DNA of 64,000 nucleotides. It comes from Pieris napi. Taxonomy: Eukaryota > Arthropoda > Insecta > Lepidoptera > Pieridae. Made by a program: the position numbers and the translations under genes. The DNA lies in contig NC_062251.1 of NCBI RefSeq assembly GCF_905475465.1, positions 11,320,047 through 11,384,046 on the forward strand. Direction: 5' to 3'. Positions 33,414 through 46,560 of the stretch are shown piece after piece. Positions within the stretch are counted from its first letter, which is position 1; each line of letters begins with the position of its first letter. The notes beneath the pieces are model-generated. The model was not told the origin of the DNA. It was given only the letters and a program-made list of their open reading frames with translations, and ran no database searches.

Positions 33414-33701
33414 TCAGTGGCTCTACAACCTTTTTAGGTCTGGGCCTCAGATTTCTTGTATCTGTTTCATGATCATATGTAAAACTAAAAGGGCAAATAG
33501 GTGATCAGCCTCCGGTGCGTAACACACGCCGTAGACTTTTTGAGTCTAAGGGAAGGCGGTTTTATCACGATGTTTTCCTTCACCGTTCGAGCGAAAGTTA
33601 AATGCGCATAGAAAAAGAAGTCCAATGGTGCACAGCCGGGCATCGAGCCACAACCTTAGGCATGAGAGTCACACGCTGAAGTCACTAGGCCAACACTGCT
33701 C
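33414..33701 (-). repeat. tRNA-derived SINE, copy 4
   Basis: Full-length but diverged copy. The right end (minus-strand head) contains GGCCTAGTGACTTCAGCG, and the body block GATGTTTTCCTTCACC is kept. Confidence 0.88.
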
Positions 33702-33835
33702 AGCATACAACTTTAATTTCACAGTAGCAAATAGAACATATAGAAAATCGATCATTTATACGAAGTTAAACGCATTTTGTATTTTTAGCTCAATATTTAT
33801 GAATGCGTTTCTCGGCTATAAATTTAATTGAATCT

Positions 33836-33879
33836 AGCCATAAATGGGACAAGCTGTGACGCTTGTCCCATTTATGGCT
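33836..33879. repeat. perfect hairpin, 19 bp arms, 6 base loop
   Basis: Arms 33836-33854 and 33861-33879 are exact reverse complements around TGTGAC. Confidence 0.95.
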
Positions 33880-34009
33880 CAGTAAAGTGCCGGCTGGAAC
33901 ACTTTATATAACTTCTTTCGTCAATTTCACCGTCACACATTCTTATTATTCTAGATTCGAAAGACGAGATAAATGTAACTAAACATAGAAACAAACAATC
34001 TATACTAAT

Positions 34010-34200
34010 ATTATAAAGAGGAAAGATTTGTATGTAAGTATGTTTGTAACGAATTGGCTCAAAAAGTACTGGACCGATTTTTTAAAGTTCTTTTACCATT
34101 TGAATGCTACATTATTATTACTGATTAATGGCTATTTTAATTGCAACAAAAAAATAAGGATCCCTACAAAAACTACAATAACCAAGGTGTAAAAAAATGC
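34010..34200. repeat. dispersed lepidopteran repeat of unknown class
   Basis: Contains ATACTAATATTATAAAGAGG and CTCAAAAAGTACTGGACCGA, phrases common in moth genomes. Related GACCGA phrases occur near 51385 and 55045. Confidence 0.45.
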
Positions 34201-34319
34201 CTATAAAATATATTTCATCGCATGCGCTGCGAAAACTTATGATGATAAAATAAAATAAAATGTTCGACAATATTAAAGAACATATCAATATCTACAAAAA
34301 ATTTCGCAATAGCTTGTAA

Positions 34320-34700
34320 AGGATAAATTAGTACAAAGTTCTAGTACGGTGAACGAAAACAACGGAAGGCAACGTCAGGTACAGAAGGCTGGATTACCTT
34401 CATGCCTAATAAAGGATAATGAAACAGAGGCAGAAATGTGTCTGCCCAATGACCCATTGAGATACGACGCTTGTTAGTGCAACAAGCCCTAAAACAATCA
34501 AATTGTGGCCAGCACAATGAAGGGATCCAATGCGACAGACAGCCAGCGATAAATAACTTAATTTAAGTTGGCGCCTGGTAGATAGTACCGGTGACCGCAG
34601 AGCTGGCACTTTCCTGGCTCAAAGAATAAGTCTCGCAATACAGCGAGGAAATGCTGCCAGCGTTAAAGGTACACTGCCACAGGGACCAAACTTTTTAAAT
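34320..34700 (+). pseudogene. probable retroelement ORF relic
   Basis: The end reads AQRISLAIQRGNAASVKGT followed by LPQGPN. I associate this tail with high-copy lepidopteran retroelement proteins. Stops interrupt it, and the family could not be fixed. Confidence 0.4.
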
Positions 34701-34820
34701 TTGTTTTAATTTTAATTTAATTTATTTTTAATTATTTTTATTATTACTTTATAGGTTAAGAAAATTGTAAATACTGTATTTGTGTAAATAAATAACTACT
34801 TAATTATAATATATATTTTT

Positions 34821-34850
34821 TATCTGTTATATATCTATATATAACAGATA
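34821..34850. repeat. AT-rich hairpin, 13 bp arms, 4 base loop
   Basis: TATCTGTTATATA and its exact reverse complement around TCTA, immediately left of the truncated LINE. Confidence 0.85.
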
Positions 34851-34859
34851 ATATATATA

Positions 34860-36530
34860 TCTTCTTTTGAAGAGTTCTTTACAAATGTACCACTAAATAC
34901 GACCAAGTCCCTAGATTCTTCACCTGCTGCTGCGATCTCATTGCTAGAAAAATGTGTACCTGAATGTAATATTAAATTTCAGTTTAAACATATAACTTGT
35001 AATGATATCGTTAAAACTTTTAAGCTTATTAATTTAAAAAAAAGTAAAGATATATGGGGTATGTCAACAGTCATTTTAAATTCCGTTATTAATGTAATAA
35101 GCTCTGAATTGTCTATAATTTTTAACAGCTGTATCGATTGTGGAGTCTTTCCGGACGAAATGAAATTAAGTAAGATTACACCGTTGTTCAAGGCAGGTAG
35201 TGAGTCTGATCCGTCAAACTTCAGACCTGTTTCCGTGCTCCCTGCGTTGAGCAAAGTTTTTGAAAAGATAATGCTAGACCAGCTTTCTTTACATTTTAAT
35301 AAAAATAAACTCTTACATAATAAACAGTATGGTTTCACTAAGGGTCGCTCCACAATCGATGCCGGTGTGAAGTTGATTTCGGACATATTTAGCGCCTGGG
35401 AAGAATCATATGATGGAGTCGGCGTCTTTTGTGACCTGTCAAAGGCCTTTGACTGTGTTCATCCTGATATACTCGTTGGAAAGCTTCAACACTATGGCGT
35501 TGATGGCAAAGCTTCCAGCCTGATGAATTCATATTTAAAGGGAAGGATCCAAAGAGTTCATGTCAATGGAGTCACCTCTCCGGGTTCGCAGGTATCAATG
35601 GGCGTCCCCCAAGGATCGATTCTCGGGCCTTTCTTATTTCTGATTTACATAAATGACCTCCCATTCTTTGTCAACGAAGTTCATGAGATGGTATTGTTTG
35701 CTGATGACACTTCACTTCTATTTAAAGTGAATAGGAATAACGTATTATTGGACGATGTAAACAATTCTATCTCTCGTATAGTTAACTGGTTTAATGTAAA
35801 TAACTTATTGCTTAATGAGAATAAAACAAAATGTATTAGATTTACAACTACTAGCGTAAAGCGAGATATTGGTAACCTGAAAATTAAAGACAGTGAACTA
35901 AACTTTGTTGACAAAACTGTTTTTCTAGGCATAACAATAGATAGTAAACTCCAATGGGGCCCACACATAGAGACTCTTTCGAATAGGCTGAGCTCTGCAG
36001 CATATGCAGTAAAGAAAATCCGACAGTTTACTGATGAGGACACGGCTAAAATTGTGTATCATAGCTACTTTCATAGCGTTATGTCGTACGGCATTTTATT
36101 GTGGGGTGCTGCTGCGGAGGTTCAATCCATATTTGTGCTGCAGAAGCGGGCTGTTCGGGGTATTTGTTGTGTTTCTCCGAGGGAGTCGGTACGGAATAAG
36201 TTTAAGGAATTAAATATTATGACACTATCTGGTCAATATATTCTTGAAGCCTTGTTGTATGTCCAAAAAAATATAAACGATTTTAAAACAAATGGTGACT
36301 TTCACCAGTATAATACGCGAAATAGAACTAATTTGAGTGTACGACCAACCAGGCTCCAAAAGATAAACCACTCCTTATATGGAAATTGTATTCGTTTTTA
36401 CAACAAACTCCCAAGCGCAATTAGAGAATTATCACTAAATAAATTCAAAGTCCTCGTTAAACGAAAATTAATCAACAAAGCTTTTTATAAATTTGAGGAC
36501 TACTTAAATGATCCTAATCCTTGGGATTGA
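34860..36530 (+). pseudogene. LINE reverse transcriptase, N-terminally truncated but open
   Basis: The frame is open from about 34860 (SFEEFFTNVPLN) to the stop at 36528-36530, with no ATG of its own near the start. It keeps motif A FCDLSKAFDCVH (near 35430), motif B GVPQGSILGPFLF (near 35600) and motif C FADD (35697-35708). The sequence CGVFPDEMKLSKITPLFK leads into the fingers. It differs from the RT at 12619 (FADD, not YADD; a different tail) and is a separate family. Confidence 0.88.
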
Positions 36531-36720
36531 ATTGCTCCAGTTCAAACAATTTGTATGACAATACTTGGCGATTAAAAAGAGTGGCGGAAAGTTTCTTGCC
36601 AGTTCTTCTTACCCGCTCTACGCCCTTGACTTGCGAACTGGTAGTAAATGTAAATTTACGATTAATTTAACTTGACTATTCAAAAGTGTACTTGGTTACC
36701 TACTTGAATAAAGATATTTT

Positions 36721-36741
36721 GAGTTTGAGTTTGAGTTTGAG
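36721..36741 (+). repeat. GAGTTT hexamer tail
   Basis: Three and a half GAGTTT units forming the 3' terminus of the truncated LINE. Confidence 0.85.
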
Positions 36742-37180
36742 TATACTTTCTACCATATTTACCGGTACTTTCTTGTCCCATTAACTAGAAATACATTTGA
36801 AAATTAATTACGAAACAAGCATCAGACATGCTAGCTAATTTATAGCTTTATAGCGGTAATCCAATTCGCTTATCTACTAGGTTAATTGCAATCGATTTTT
36901 TGTACGTCTGCGCCAAAATATATGTTCATATAATAATTATTTGTTTGATTCCAATTAGCCATAACATTAAGGGAGACAAAACTACACTTGTATTTTACAT
37001 TTCCAACTGTTAGTTGTTAGTTAGTGTTTATGAATGAAGTCCATAATATAGACACAGTCCACAGATAAAGTTAAACGGTTTCTATCTTTGAAGAAGTATT
37101 TTCAACAGAAACTTAGTAGAAACAGACTAAAGATGTTTATTTGTTGTAATAACTCTTTGACATTTAAATCAATCATATTA

Positions 37181-37390
37181 AGCAGTGTTGGCAGTGCTTT
37201 CAGCGTGCGACTCTCAACCCTGAGTTCGTAGGATGTGCACCAATGGATATTCTGTCTATGTGCGGCTAGTAACAGGTGCACAGCTGTGCACAGAATCAGG
37301 CACAAACGCGTAACGCAGAAGGCTGATCACCAGATCACCAGATCACCAAATAAAACAGACACAAAAATCTGTGGAAAAAACAGACCTAAG
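37181..37390 (+). repeat. tRNA-derived SINE, copy 5 (diverged)
   Basis: Head AGCAGTGTTGGCAGTGCTTT and CAGCGTGCGACTCTCA is recognisable. The body is eroded, and the B box has a deletion. Confidence 0.6.
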
Positions 37391-38510
37391 GGCGCGACTA
37401 ATTTCTTATAATCAATCATATGATCATTTGACTACTTATGATGAGTTTTGACTACAGTTCAAACTTTTTTATATTATATTATAATAACCTATTTGCATGT
37501 ACTGTCTATATAAAGTACTCCATCACATCACATTTAAGGCAAATAAAGCTTAATATTACCATGACATACTTTCCTGGTATACGGATTATGGTTCCTTAAA
37601 GGCGCAATCTATTTTTGAATGTAAGCAATGCAGACCAACAAATATCGACGAGTCTAAATCAATTAAACGGCGAATCACTCAGACATAAATTGGTGCGCAA
37701 TTAACTTTCTCTATCGTAAAAGTATCTTAGTACGTTATACTGTTATATATACTAATAAAAAATAATTTTTAAATGTAGTACCTTATACCTAGTTCGTTTT
37801 TGTAATTATTTATAATAAAGACTAGAACAGAAGGACGTGATTGCTTTAATCTAAGAACAGCCTGCGGAAGGTCAAATGGAAGGCATAAGGGTTAGTTACC
37901 AACGCGTTGGGCCAACCTAGTAAGTGCAACCACCGTAGCATCATCGTACTTGTAACCAAATTGGACCAGCAAAAATGTACGCATAAAATGCCACAGTACC
38001 AGGACAGCATAACAAAGAGGAGCAATTGCCAGAGCCGGTCACATCTCGCAAGTATGAATTTAGCATTTACATAATATTACTAGGAAAACATGAGGTCTAC
38101 TATACTAATAATTTATGTCTCCCTGTCTACCCCACTCTTTTGAGAACAAGGTCACTATTTCAATAAAAGTTGTTCAAAAGAGGCTTTTTCTTACAAAACA
38201 CGTCTAAGAGTATCACGAATACAAATTGCTACTTGGAAAAGTCGTCTTTTAAACTTGTTTTTGATAATTTAATTACAAACAAACTTTTGTAGTATAAATT
38301 AGGAATACGAACATAGTTAATATTCTGGAGGTAATTTTCTCCGGTGAAAAAATAATTTTCTATACTTTAGGCTATGTCCTTGTGATCCTATTCTCTTCCT
38401 GATCCCTTCTATGACTACAAAGATTCAGTGAAACTCAACAATGTTTTCGCTACACGACGCCTTAATTCCTGCTGAGTTCATTGTATAGATAGCCAACAAA
38501 TACAGTCCAG
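37391..38510. other. no gene recognised
   Basis: AT-rich non-coding sequence. A GC-richer block at about 37850-38050 has the look of an old retroelement, but no protein motif could be read. Confidence 0.4.
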
Positions 38511-38575
38511 TCCAGTGGCGTTACAACCCTGAAAGGGTGTTGGCCTAAATTGGATCCGTATCTATAATCATTTTT
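38511..38575 (-). repeat. SINE tail fragment
   Basis: CCAGTGGCGTTACAACC followed by a degraded GGTGTTGGCCTAAATTGG corresponds to the 3' tail end of the main SINE family. Confidence 0.5.
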
Positions 38576-40839
38576 ATTTAATGTAATAAAATAAAATATT
38601 TATTAACAAGTACCTAGGTGTTCCGCCTTCTGTACCTAACACATTTCTAAGAATTTTGAGATTAACGCGTACCGTTTCACAATGCTTTCACCGTGGGAGT
38701 GTCTAAATTGCGTACTGTTAATTTTTATAATCATAATCCCGGTTATTCGGTTTTAAAAAGAAAAGAAAAATATGTTCAGGATACAACTGAACTTTACTTA
38801 GCAATTAGGAGTTACAAAATATTAGAATATAAGACGACAAATGTGTATGCCTCTTGATAGGAAATGCTGACTTAACAGAAACTAATAGAGTATCAGCCAG
38901 ATAGGGTACAACGCTATATTATAACAGTATATAAAAACAAATCCATTCGGCCCATAGTCGCATCTTTTAGCCACTAAGCCAACATATACTATCTTAAATA
39001 TACAGTCAAATTAAAAAAATCCTAGGGTTATTGCGAAAACTGTAATTGCAAAGTTTTTCAGTTATTAAACGGCGCAATCAAACGTCGAAACAACTTTGAA
39101 ATTGCCAAACCGCACCGGTATTACAGCTCGAAACGTTCATTGGGGTTATGAATTCAAGCCTTTAAATCAAGCATAACATAATAGAACCTTTTCTACGTAA
39201 TTTTGATGTGCACTTATGTAATTATTAACATAGTTAAACTTTTATTTATTTATATTAGTTTGAAGCGCACTTGACCGTCTTTGACCAGCTTCGAAAATTA
39301 CAAGGATTTACATTTTGTCAACTTAATGTAAAATTGTATTGCATTTTGATAGATTATGTACAAACCAAAAGGAATATAAAAAGGTGATATTATAATATTA
39401 TAATAACATAAAAATAAACTAAATTCCTACTGTACAAATGTATTAATATATTACAAATAAAAAAAAAAACAGAAAAACAATAACTAACCTTAAAATTTAA
39501 TAACTAAAATGTATTATTAAAAGGAGTCCCTTTAGGGAAGGTTCCGAAGATACTGGCAGCGTTCCCCCTTTAAATAGCTAGACTATTTATCGATAAAGGA
39601 TTAAAGATTTATTTAGTCTCTTATATAAATAAACGTTCATTGCCTATAATAGTTAATGCTTTGTCACGTTCAAATTTAGTTATAAACGCATAAGGGCCAG
39701 AGAAAGGAAGAAAACATAATTTAAAAAAAATCTTGTCCCGATTCGAAAAATTTTCATGATTATACGCCTCACTAATTCAAAACATTTAAAATTTAAATGC
39801 AATAAAACTCAGCGCAACCTCGAACCTCGACTTGGCCTTATGGCTTTAATATTACTACAAAAGAATGTTTAAATATGTATGCGTTTGCATATCGTATTCA
39901 TAACTGGGTGACTTTTTTTACCATGTAGTAACCTACTCCTATAGACCGTATTCACGTTTTTTCGTATGATCTGGAAAGTTTTATTTTATAAAATAAATGA
40001 ATACATAAATAATAATTTATCTAATATACACATGTAAATTCTATATCACTTATTAGCAATGTTAACGAACTTCAACGGTTATCAAGACAAGTTTTGTAAT
40101 TGTACAACACGATTTGAACTTTGACTTTTGACTTAGCGGATATTGTTATTAATTTTCTCACTATAAAAACCAGAGTTCTAGGAATAAATTTAAAAAAAAT
40201 ACTCGAATTGGTCCAGCTGTGATAGTTTTGAGCTTGGCAACATATTTTGCGATTCATTATTATTTATATATCCCCGAATTATTCGACATTCAGATATTTA
40301 AATTTGTCATCGAAGTAAATACGTTTGAATTTCGAACTAAGAGAATATTAACGGTACGTTTACTTTACTTGATATATTTCAGGACAATATTGTAACTATG
40401 CTAACAAATACCATTAGTTCTCTAAACAGCTAAACATAAAAGACGATATCCATAAATCTGAAGTAAAACTTGTGATTTGATTTGCTTGTAAACGTATCTG
40501 CCACAGAAGTATGTTTCTCGTGACATCGTATTTCAACCCTCACTCTGTGATTAGTATGACAAGTTAATAATTTAAGAGGCTTATCTTGGGATGCGTCCAT
40601 TAGCTGAACCGGTCGGAAAAAATGCTAAAAGCATCCATCCTTAATTGGCGCTTTCTAGTTTAACGATTAGGTTTTATACATTTAAGTGTTGAACACAAAT
40701 AATAAGTATTAATACTACAGCTGTCAGATTGATAGTGTGAATTCAAATGTCAAAAACTACTTGAAATTATTTTAATTAAGTCGCCTTAAACTAATTTAAT
40801 GTATGAAATACCAGTAACCATAATATAAAATAAAAAAAT
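38576..40839. other. no gene recognised
   Basis: AT-rich DNA with many stop codons in all frames and no repeat that I could place. Confidence 0.4.
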
Positions 40840-41125
40840 CAGTGGCGCTACAACCTCTTTAGGTCTGGGCCTCAGATTTCTGAATCTGTTACATGATCAG
40901 TTTTCAATCTAATAGGCGAGTAGGTGATCAACCTCCAGTGCCTGTCACACGCCGTTGACTTTGGGTCTAAGACATGTCCGTTTCCTCACGATGTTTTTCC
41001 TTCACCGTTGGAGCGAATGTTAAATGCGCACACAGAAATAAATCCCATTGGTGCACAGCCGGGGATCTAACCTACGACCTCAAGGATGAGAGGCGCACGC
41101 TGTAGCCACTAGGCTAACACTGCTC
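40840..41125 (-). repeat. tRNA-derived SINE, copy 6
   Basis: Near full-length. The minus-strand head reads AGCCTAGTGGCTACAGCG and GTAGGTTAGATCCCCGGC. The body is as in copy 2. Confidence 0.9.
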
Positions 41126-43184
41126 TGTAACCATACTATACCCGTTGAATAATTTTTCGGTCAATAAATCATTGTAAACTTCAGCCTAAATCGCGTACCT
41201 CAACATCATTCTATTAATTGCCATCTCTTAAATAAATAAATAAATATTTTTCTAATAAAATTTACATAATTTGGTATATGGAACACCTTTACCACCTTCA
41301 GTCATGAAAAGAACGAGTAAAGATAAAAAAGAAAGTAGTAGAATTAATTTATCTACATATGAAATGTCTTCTATATATATAAAAATTAATAGCTGTTTTT
41401 GGCAATTAATTAAACGGGTTCGCGAGTCGGAATACCAATACCTTTATATATTTACACACCGCAAAAAAGAAAACACATAGTATATCAAAAAAAAGAAAGA
41501 AAGCTGTAAACTGACTGAGTATATAATTGCATAGTATTTTGTTGTTGTACTAAGGTTAGACCACATTTTACAGAAAAATATGTAGGTGATACTAAGTTCA
41601 CCGGGTAACCTAGATTTTATTAAAAGTAGGAAGTTTACACATCCCATTGAAATAGATAAAGTGTCTTTATTTAATAATACAACCCAAACCGAGGTAGGTC
41701 TAGCCAAACCTAATTAATAACCTCAAATTTCCTTTATCGTCACACAGCTCAAGTATTAAACATAATTAAGTATAGATACTATTTAGTGAATATACTAAAA
41801 CATATATATTAAAAACGTCATTGCCCTTTTCCAAGTAACAGGTAAGCATTTGACCTCAATCTAGCAGCCATAGTCTATTAGGTCATGGCAGCTCTTAGCT
41901 TCATGACAATCTTAAATGTAGTCGCTACTTTATAAATTCATTGGGGTTCATGCCTTTTTTGCACGATCTCTATGAACATCTGACTTATTCTCTATATTTT
42001 GCATACACTTTGGAATACATACGTTCTAGTCTGCGTGATCATAGTAGAATATAAATTCAGACTAATTCGAAAGTTCAAGAATTGTGAGATAACACTCAAC
42101 TGAACCTTTTGGACTGTGAAATGAAAAAAAGTGAAAGTGATGACTTTTAAATATTGTGTTCATTTAATGTAATACATAATAAATAGTATAATTGGATTAT
42201 ATTGAGGACTGGCAATACAATCATTAATAAATGTGAAAATCTTCACAGGCCTTATATTTTAGACTCAGTACTTAATAATTCATTAATGAAAATTAGTTTT
42301 ACTTACAGTCCATTTAGCAATTAAATGGGTTACCCAGTATCCACAAATCACAGGTTGATAAAAATTTTCTTTCACTAACTTAACTACTAGGACCTTAAAT
42401 TTCGAAGCATAGATTTTAAGATTATAAGCACTTATTATTATTCTATTGTTAAAAATAATACACGATTTTCGGCTCAGCTCGGTTTTAACTATATATAGAA
42501 GTGATAATTACACTATTCAGTAATTATTCTTATCATATTCTTAAAACTCATAAAAAAGTAAAAACACAAAGGCTTTCAAATATAGTTCTACAGTAAAAAG
42601 TTATTTTAAGAAATTTTAAAATAACTCTTTACTAGCGACTCTTAATCAAATCAAATAGATAGAAAGCCAAATTATCAGCCGACATTATTTCGCAGTCGCA
42701 TTAGCTTTTAGCTATAAAAGTACGGACAAATGAGGGTCCAAATTACGAGTGCCCCAGAATCAGGCTGGCTAATAGGCACTTCTGCGATTTAGGTCGAAAT
42801 AATGGTTTTAAATGTCTGTTTTTGACTGGTTCGTGAGTCGTTACATTCTACGAATAATATATGTGTATAAAACATTTATTAACGTTTTCGATTTAACGAA
42901 TCTTATACATTTTTGTTAGGCATATAGCAAATTCATGACTCTGAAAATCAAATCGGAAACGCAACATTTTATAACTTTTGTTCAGTGCTTCGTGGTATAT
43001 ACTGCACATTTTTTACCTACACTTTTCATTTGGTATCAATTTTATTAAAGAAATTAACTAAATTGGTATCAGCATCTATATGTAATTTATAGTAGAATGT
43101 TAACTTCGCGAAACTTTAAAATTTCGAATTTCGGTACACTTGTCATATTTTGTAGATTTGTTTCGTAGGCATTTGGCAGTCTTA
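41126..43184. other. no gene recognised
   Basis: Non-coding. One small inverted repeat (11 bp arms, 42599-42609 and 42616-42626) is present. Confidence 0.4.
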
Positions 43185-43434
43185 GGGTCTGTTTCACAAT
43201 GTATGGATAAAGTACCAAATAGCTATGCAACACATAAATTATTTGGAAGATAACTTGTGCTATTTGACATACATCGAACTCATAGCTTATGATGGACTTT
43301 ATGTGACGAATAGCGCTATCTGACAGTCGTGAAACGCAACAATAGTGTTTATCCTACCAATAAGTAATAAATAGCAAATTTGGAACTTATGTAGAACTTA
43401 TGTAGAACTTATCCGTACATTGTGAAACAGACCC
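43185..43434. mobile_element. MITE, 250 bp, TTA duplication, Harbinger-like
   Basis: Starts GGGTCTGTTTCACAATGTA and ends with the reverse complement (one mismatch in about 26 bases). TTA flanks both ends (43182-43184 and 43435-43437). The inside has a repeated 12-mer ACTTATGTAGAA near the right end and no ORF. The termini differ from the GGGAGCGTTC family. Confidence 0.88.
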
Positions 43435-43437
43435 TTA

Positions 43438-46119
43438 GAAACCGCTTTATAACTAATAGCTATTCTATTGACATGCACTTAAACAAATAGACGATGCAAA
43501 TAAATCGTCAAGTGTAAAAAACGGCTACTACTAATTACTGTCGTATTTTGGCGAATCGCCAGGAAAAAGAAGCCAATATCAATGCATATTATTTTTACAA
43601 CTGCACAATTTTACCATAGCTGTATCTTAATAGGGTTAAACGGAAGAAAAACTTTAAGAAAATTTAACTTACAATACAGTCGAGGTGACATGGAAAGACG
43701 AATATCACGTGTTTGAGGTATATATTAAAGTTAAAAACATTTGGGATTTTTAACAAAACAATTTCCTTTTAATTCCAAATTAAATCAGTGATTTATGTCA
43801 TTCTACCATAATTTAAAATAAAACAAATCTACTCTAGCTATCATGGTTATTTAGTTTCGTTTTTCATTTTTTATGCATAATTTTATAGGAAGTAAGAAAA
43901 TACTTCAGTGTGCTTCACTTAACTTCGCGCTAAATAAAAAGCAAATATGAATTTCAAAGTAAATAAAAACAGAGTATAACGTCCGAAGGCCGCTGCAATG
44001 AAATGGCGACTCGAATCGTTGACATGGAAAGTGGGGAAAAATATCTCATTCGAGAGGGTGCTATAGCCGTAAATAAACTTCAGAATTTAATTAATTTGTA
44101 AAATATTCTAGTGACATGTAGCTATCATAAGAATGTATCTTTTTAAATATTCCAATATTTGGCGCTTGATCAATGCAAACAGACCGTATACCTTAATCCT
44201 ATATTGTCTTAAATTTACACTGTTACCGCAGCTTTTATGTAGGTACAGTGTGAATTCTATTTAACCACACTCAATGGAAAGAAGAAAAATCTGTATTAAA
44301 AAAGTTTATTTCAGACTGGTGTTAGTAGTAATTACATAAAAAACATTGTCGTCTTTAGCTGCACCAGTAATTATGTTGTATTTTTACTACTTATTTTATT
44401 AATTTTGCGATATTGAGGCCTCTTCGTGATAAAGCACGTGCAAGCAATCCCAATTTGTAAACAATAGATCGGATTTCTTAGAAAGTTTGGTACGTATGAT
44501 GCAGACAGTCGAGTTTATTACGGACTAGGACAACAAAGCGACAAAAACACGTAAACAGATCCGGAGTTTTAACTAATTTCGGTAACTTAAAAAGTACTTT
44601 GTATTATTTAATTATCGTTATTGAAGGTGGGTGCAATGCTATGTAAAGAGTATCATTGTATGGAAGAGAAGCTAAACCAACCAAAGCCCAGTGATTTAGA
44701 CGCTTTAGGGGATGTGTCGTTAAATCGAGGGACGTTACGTATACGTTAGGGACTTTACACTGTATTAACATTCAAAATGTGACGTTTTACGCCAGATATG
44801 TAGAACCTTGTTATAAGAATGCGAAACATCGGGTATTTTTGTACAATAATAAGTGTATATATCTCACTAGTTTTGTGCCTATTTCCAAGTAAGCTTTTCA
44901 TGATATTAATAATTATGGCAACAAACGTAGTTATATTTTAGCTTTTCATGAAGAGCGCGAAACAGTGAAGACAGATGAACTTCAAGAACAAATTGAACTC
45001 TAAGCAAAAGTTGAGAGTCATTCAGAAGTTATTTTGATTCATTACAATAGCACTTTAAGATCTGACATCAGAATGTAATGGAAAGAAGTTTTCAATATTT
45101 TTATGATACAAAAAAAATATATATATTATAAGAACAACTTTATATTTCATTATGAATTCTCAAACCATTCCTTCTGAAACAAAAGAAACAAATCTTTTCT
45201 TCACAATATAAAGAAAACACTTAGAAAAACAAATAAATAAATCAGTGCAGTCAAGTAGTTTTTCGATTATGTGTTGCACAATAAACATTTATTGACCGAT
45301 ATTCTTATCAGCTTCGTAAAGCGGCATTAATTTTTAATTACTACTATCGTTTAAAAAATACACAGATAACCTCTGTTCGGATTTAATGAAGCCGGTTCAT
45401 TATTAGTAATTATAATTTCCTCCAGGTCGCCTAAACTAAGATGCGGCGGCTTATAATGAGGCACACGCCTATTTACAGATACATACAAAAAAGCAGGTGC
45501 AAGACCAAGAGCTTTACGTGCTCATGCGAGCCACGGAAGTTTATAATTCAAGCACTACTAACTTCCTAACTTAGGGCTACCAGAACTTTCTAATAATTTC
45601 CAATATAAGCATATTTAGATAGAGGACAAATCTTTGTTTTTAATTTATTTCATTATTATTAATTACTTTGTAAACCAGTGCAGATAGCCTTTGAAATAAA
45701 TAAAAAGTGAAAAAAATTACTTTAATATCATTGATCTACATACCATTTGTACCTCTTATGGGTGATCACAGATGAGGATTTTTCGCCTTAAATAAATGCA
45801 TTAAATAATATATTTACTGAATTTGACAACACGACTGGCGAATAAATGTGAGAAAACGTACACTGGCCACTAATATATCGATTTATTGTCCGACTTGCAA
45901 AAAGGCCTTTGAATGCCATATCAATTACCGTTTCTCATATAAAGTATTAGGTTTCGGGTAAAGTGACATATGTTACAAAGGTCAAAGGGAACATTAGTAT
46001 TTAGTGCGTGGGTATAATTTCAGAAGTTGATTAAAACAAGTATGAATAACACTTAGGGTATAGCATAATAATATGTAGTCTGTTAGACCAAGGTAAAGTT
46101 TTGATTCTGAAAGTATTAA
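43438..46119. other. no gene recognised
   Basis: AT-rich non-coding DNA. No protein motif or clear repeat was seen. Confidence 0.4.
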
Positions 46120-46560
46120 ATTTTCAGAAAAGTCAGAATGCAATGAATAGAAGCATGGTGGGGAATAAACTTTCTGACAGAATAAACATATCATCAATAA
46201 AAAAAATCACACAACAACAAAGAGACAATGGGGTTCTAAGAACTGCTATGCTAAAATATAAGTGGGCTGGGTATACCATCAGAGGACAGTCAAAATGGAG
46301 CAAATCATTAATGCATTGGTACGCAGGTGACATGAAGAGGAAAAAGGGTAGACCATTTCTAAATAAGAGCCGTGGCAGATGGCACATGGACCCGAACTAG
46401 GTCAGAAACTTATGGTGGCAATTGGAGGAGGCCTTAGCCAACAAAAGGCAAACAGACAAGGTTGTCGAGGGAATGTTAATATTCAACTATATTTAAGTTA
46501 ATTTTTTTTCAATACTAAACATGTATATTCTAAATTGTATCTTGCCTGAAGAAAGGCTTA
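46120..46560 (+). pseudogene. RTE-type LINE 3' fragment
   Basis: Reads LKYKWAGYTIRGQSKWSK, then HWYAGDMKRKKGRPFLN, then after a stop NLWWQLEEALANKRQTDK. This is the familiar end of RTE-type ORFs, where a WAGH-like block and a RGRP-like motif recur. Only the tail survives. Confidence 0.75.

Larger units (their letters stand above)
34860..36741 (+). mobile_element. 5'-truncated non-LTR retrotransposon
   Basis: Begins inside ORF2, without the endonuclease, next to an AT repeat. It contains an open RT frame and ends in GAGTTT repeats at 36721-36741. The 3' UTR matches the fragment at 18380-18625. The 5' truncation is typical of incomplete target-primed reverse transcription. Confidence 0.85.

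Noticed and set aside
35681..36043. 120-residue minus-strand open frame
   Set aside because: Shadow of the truncated LINE RT on the plus strand.
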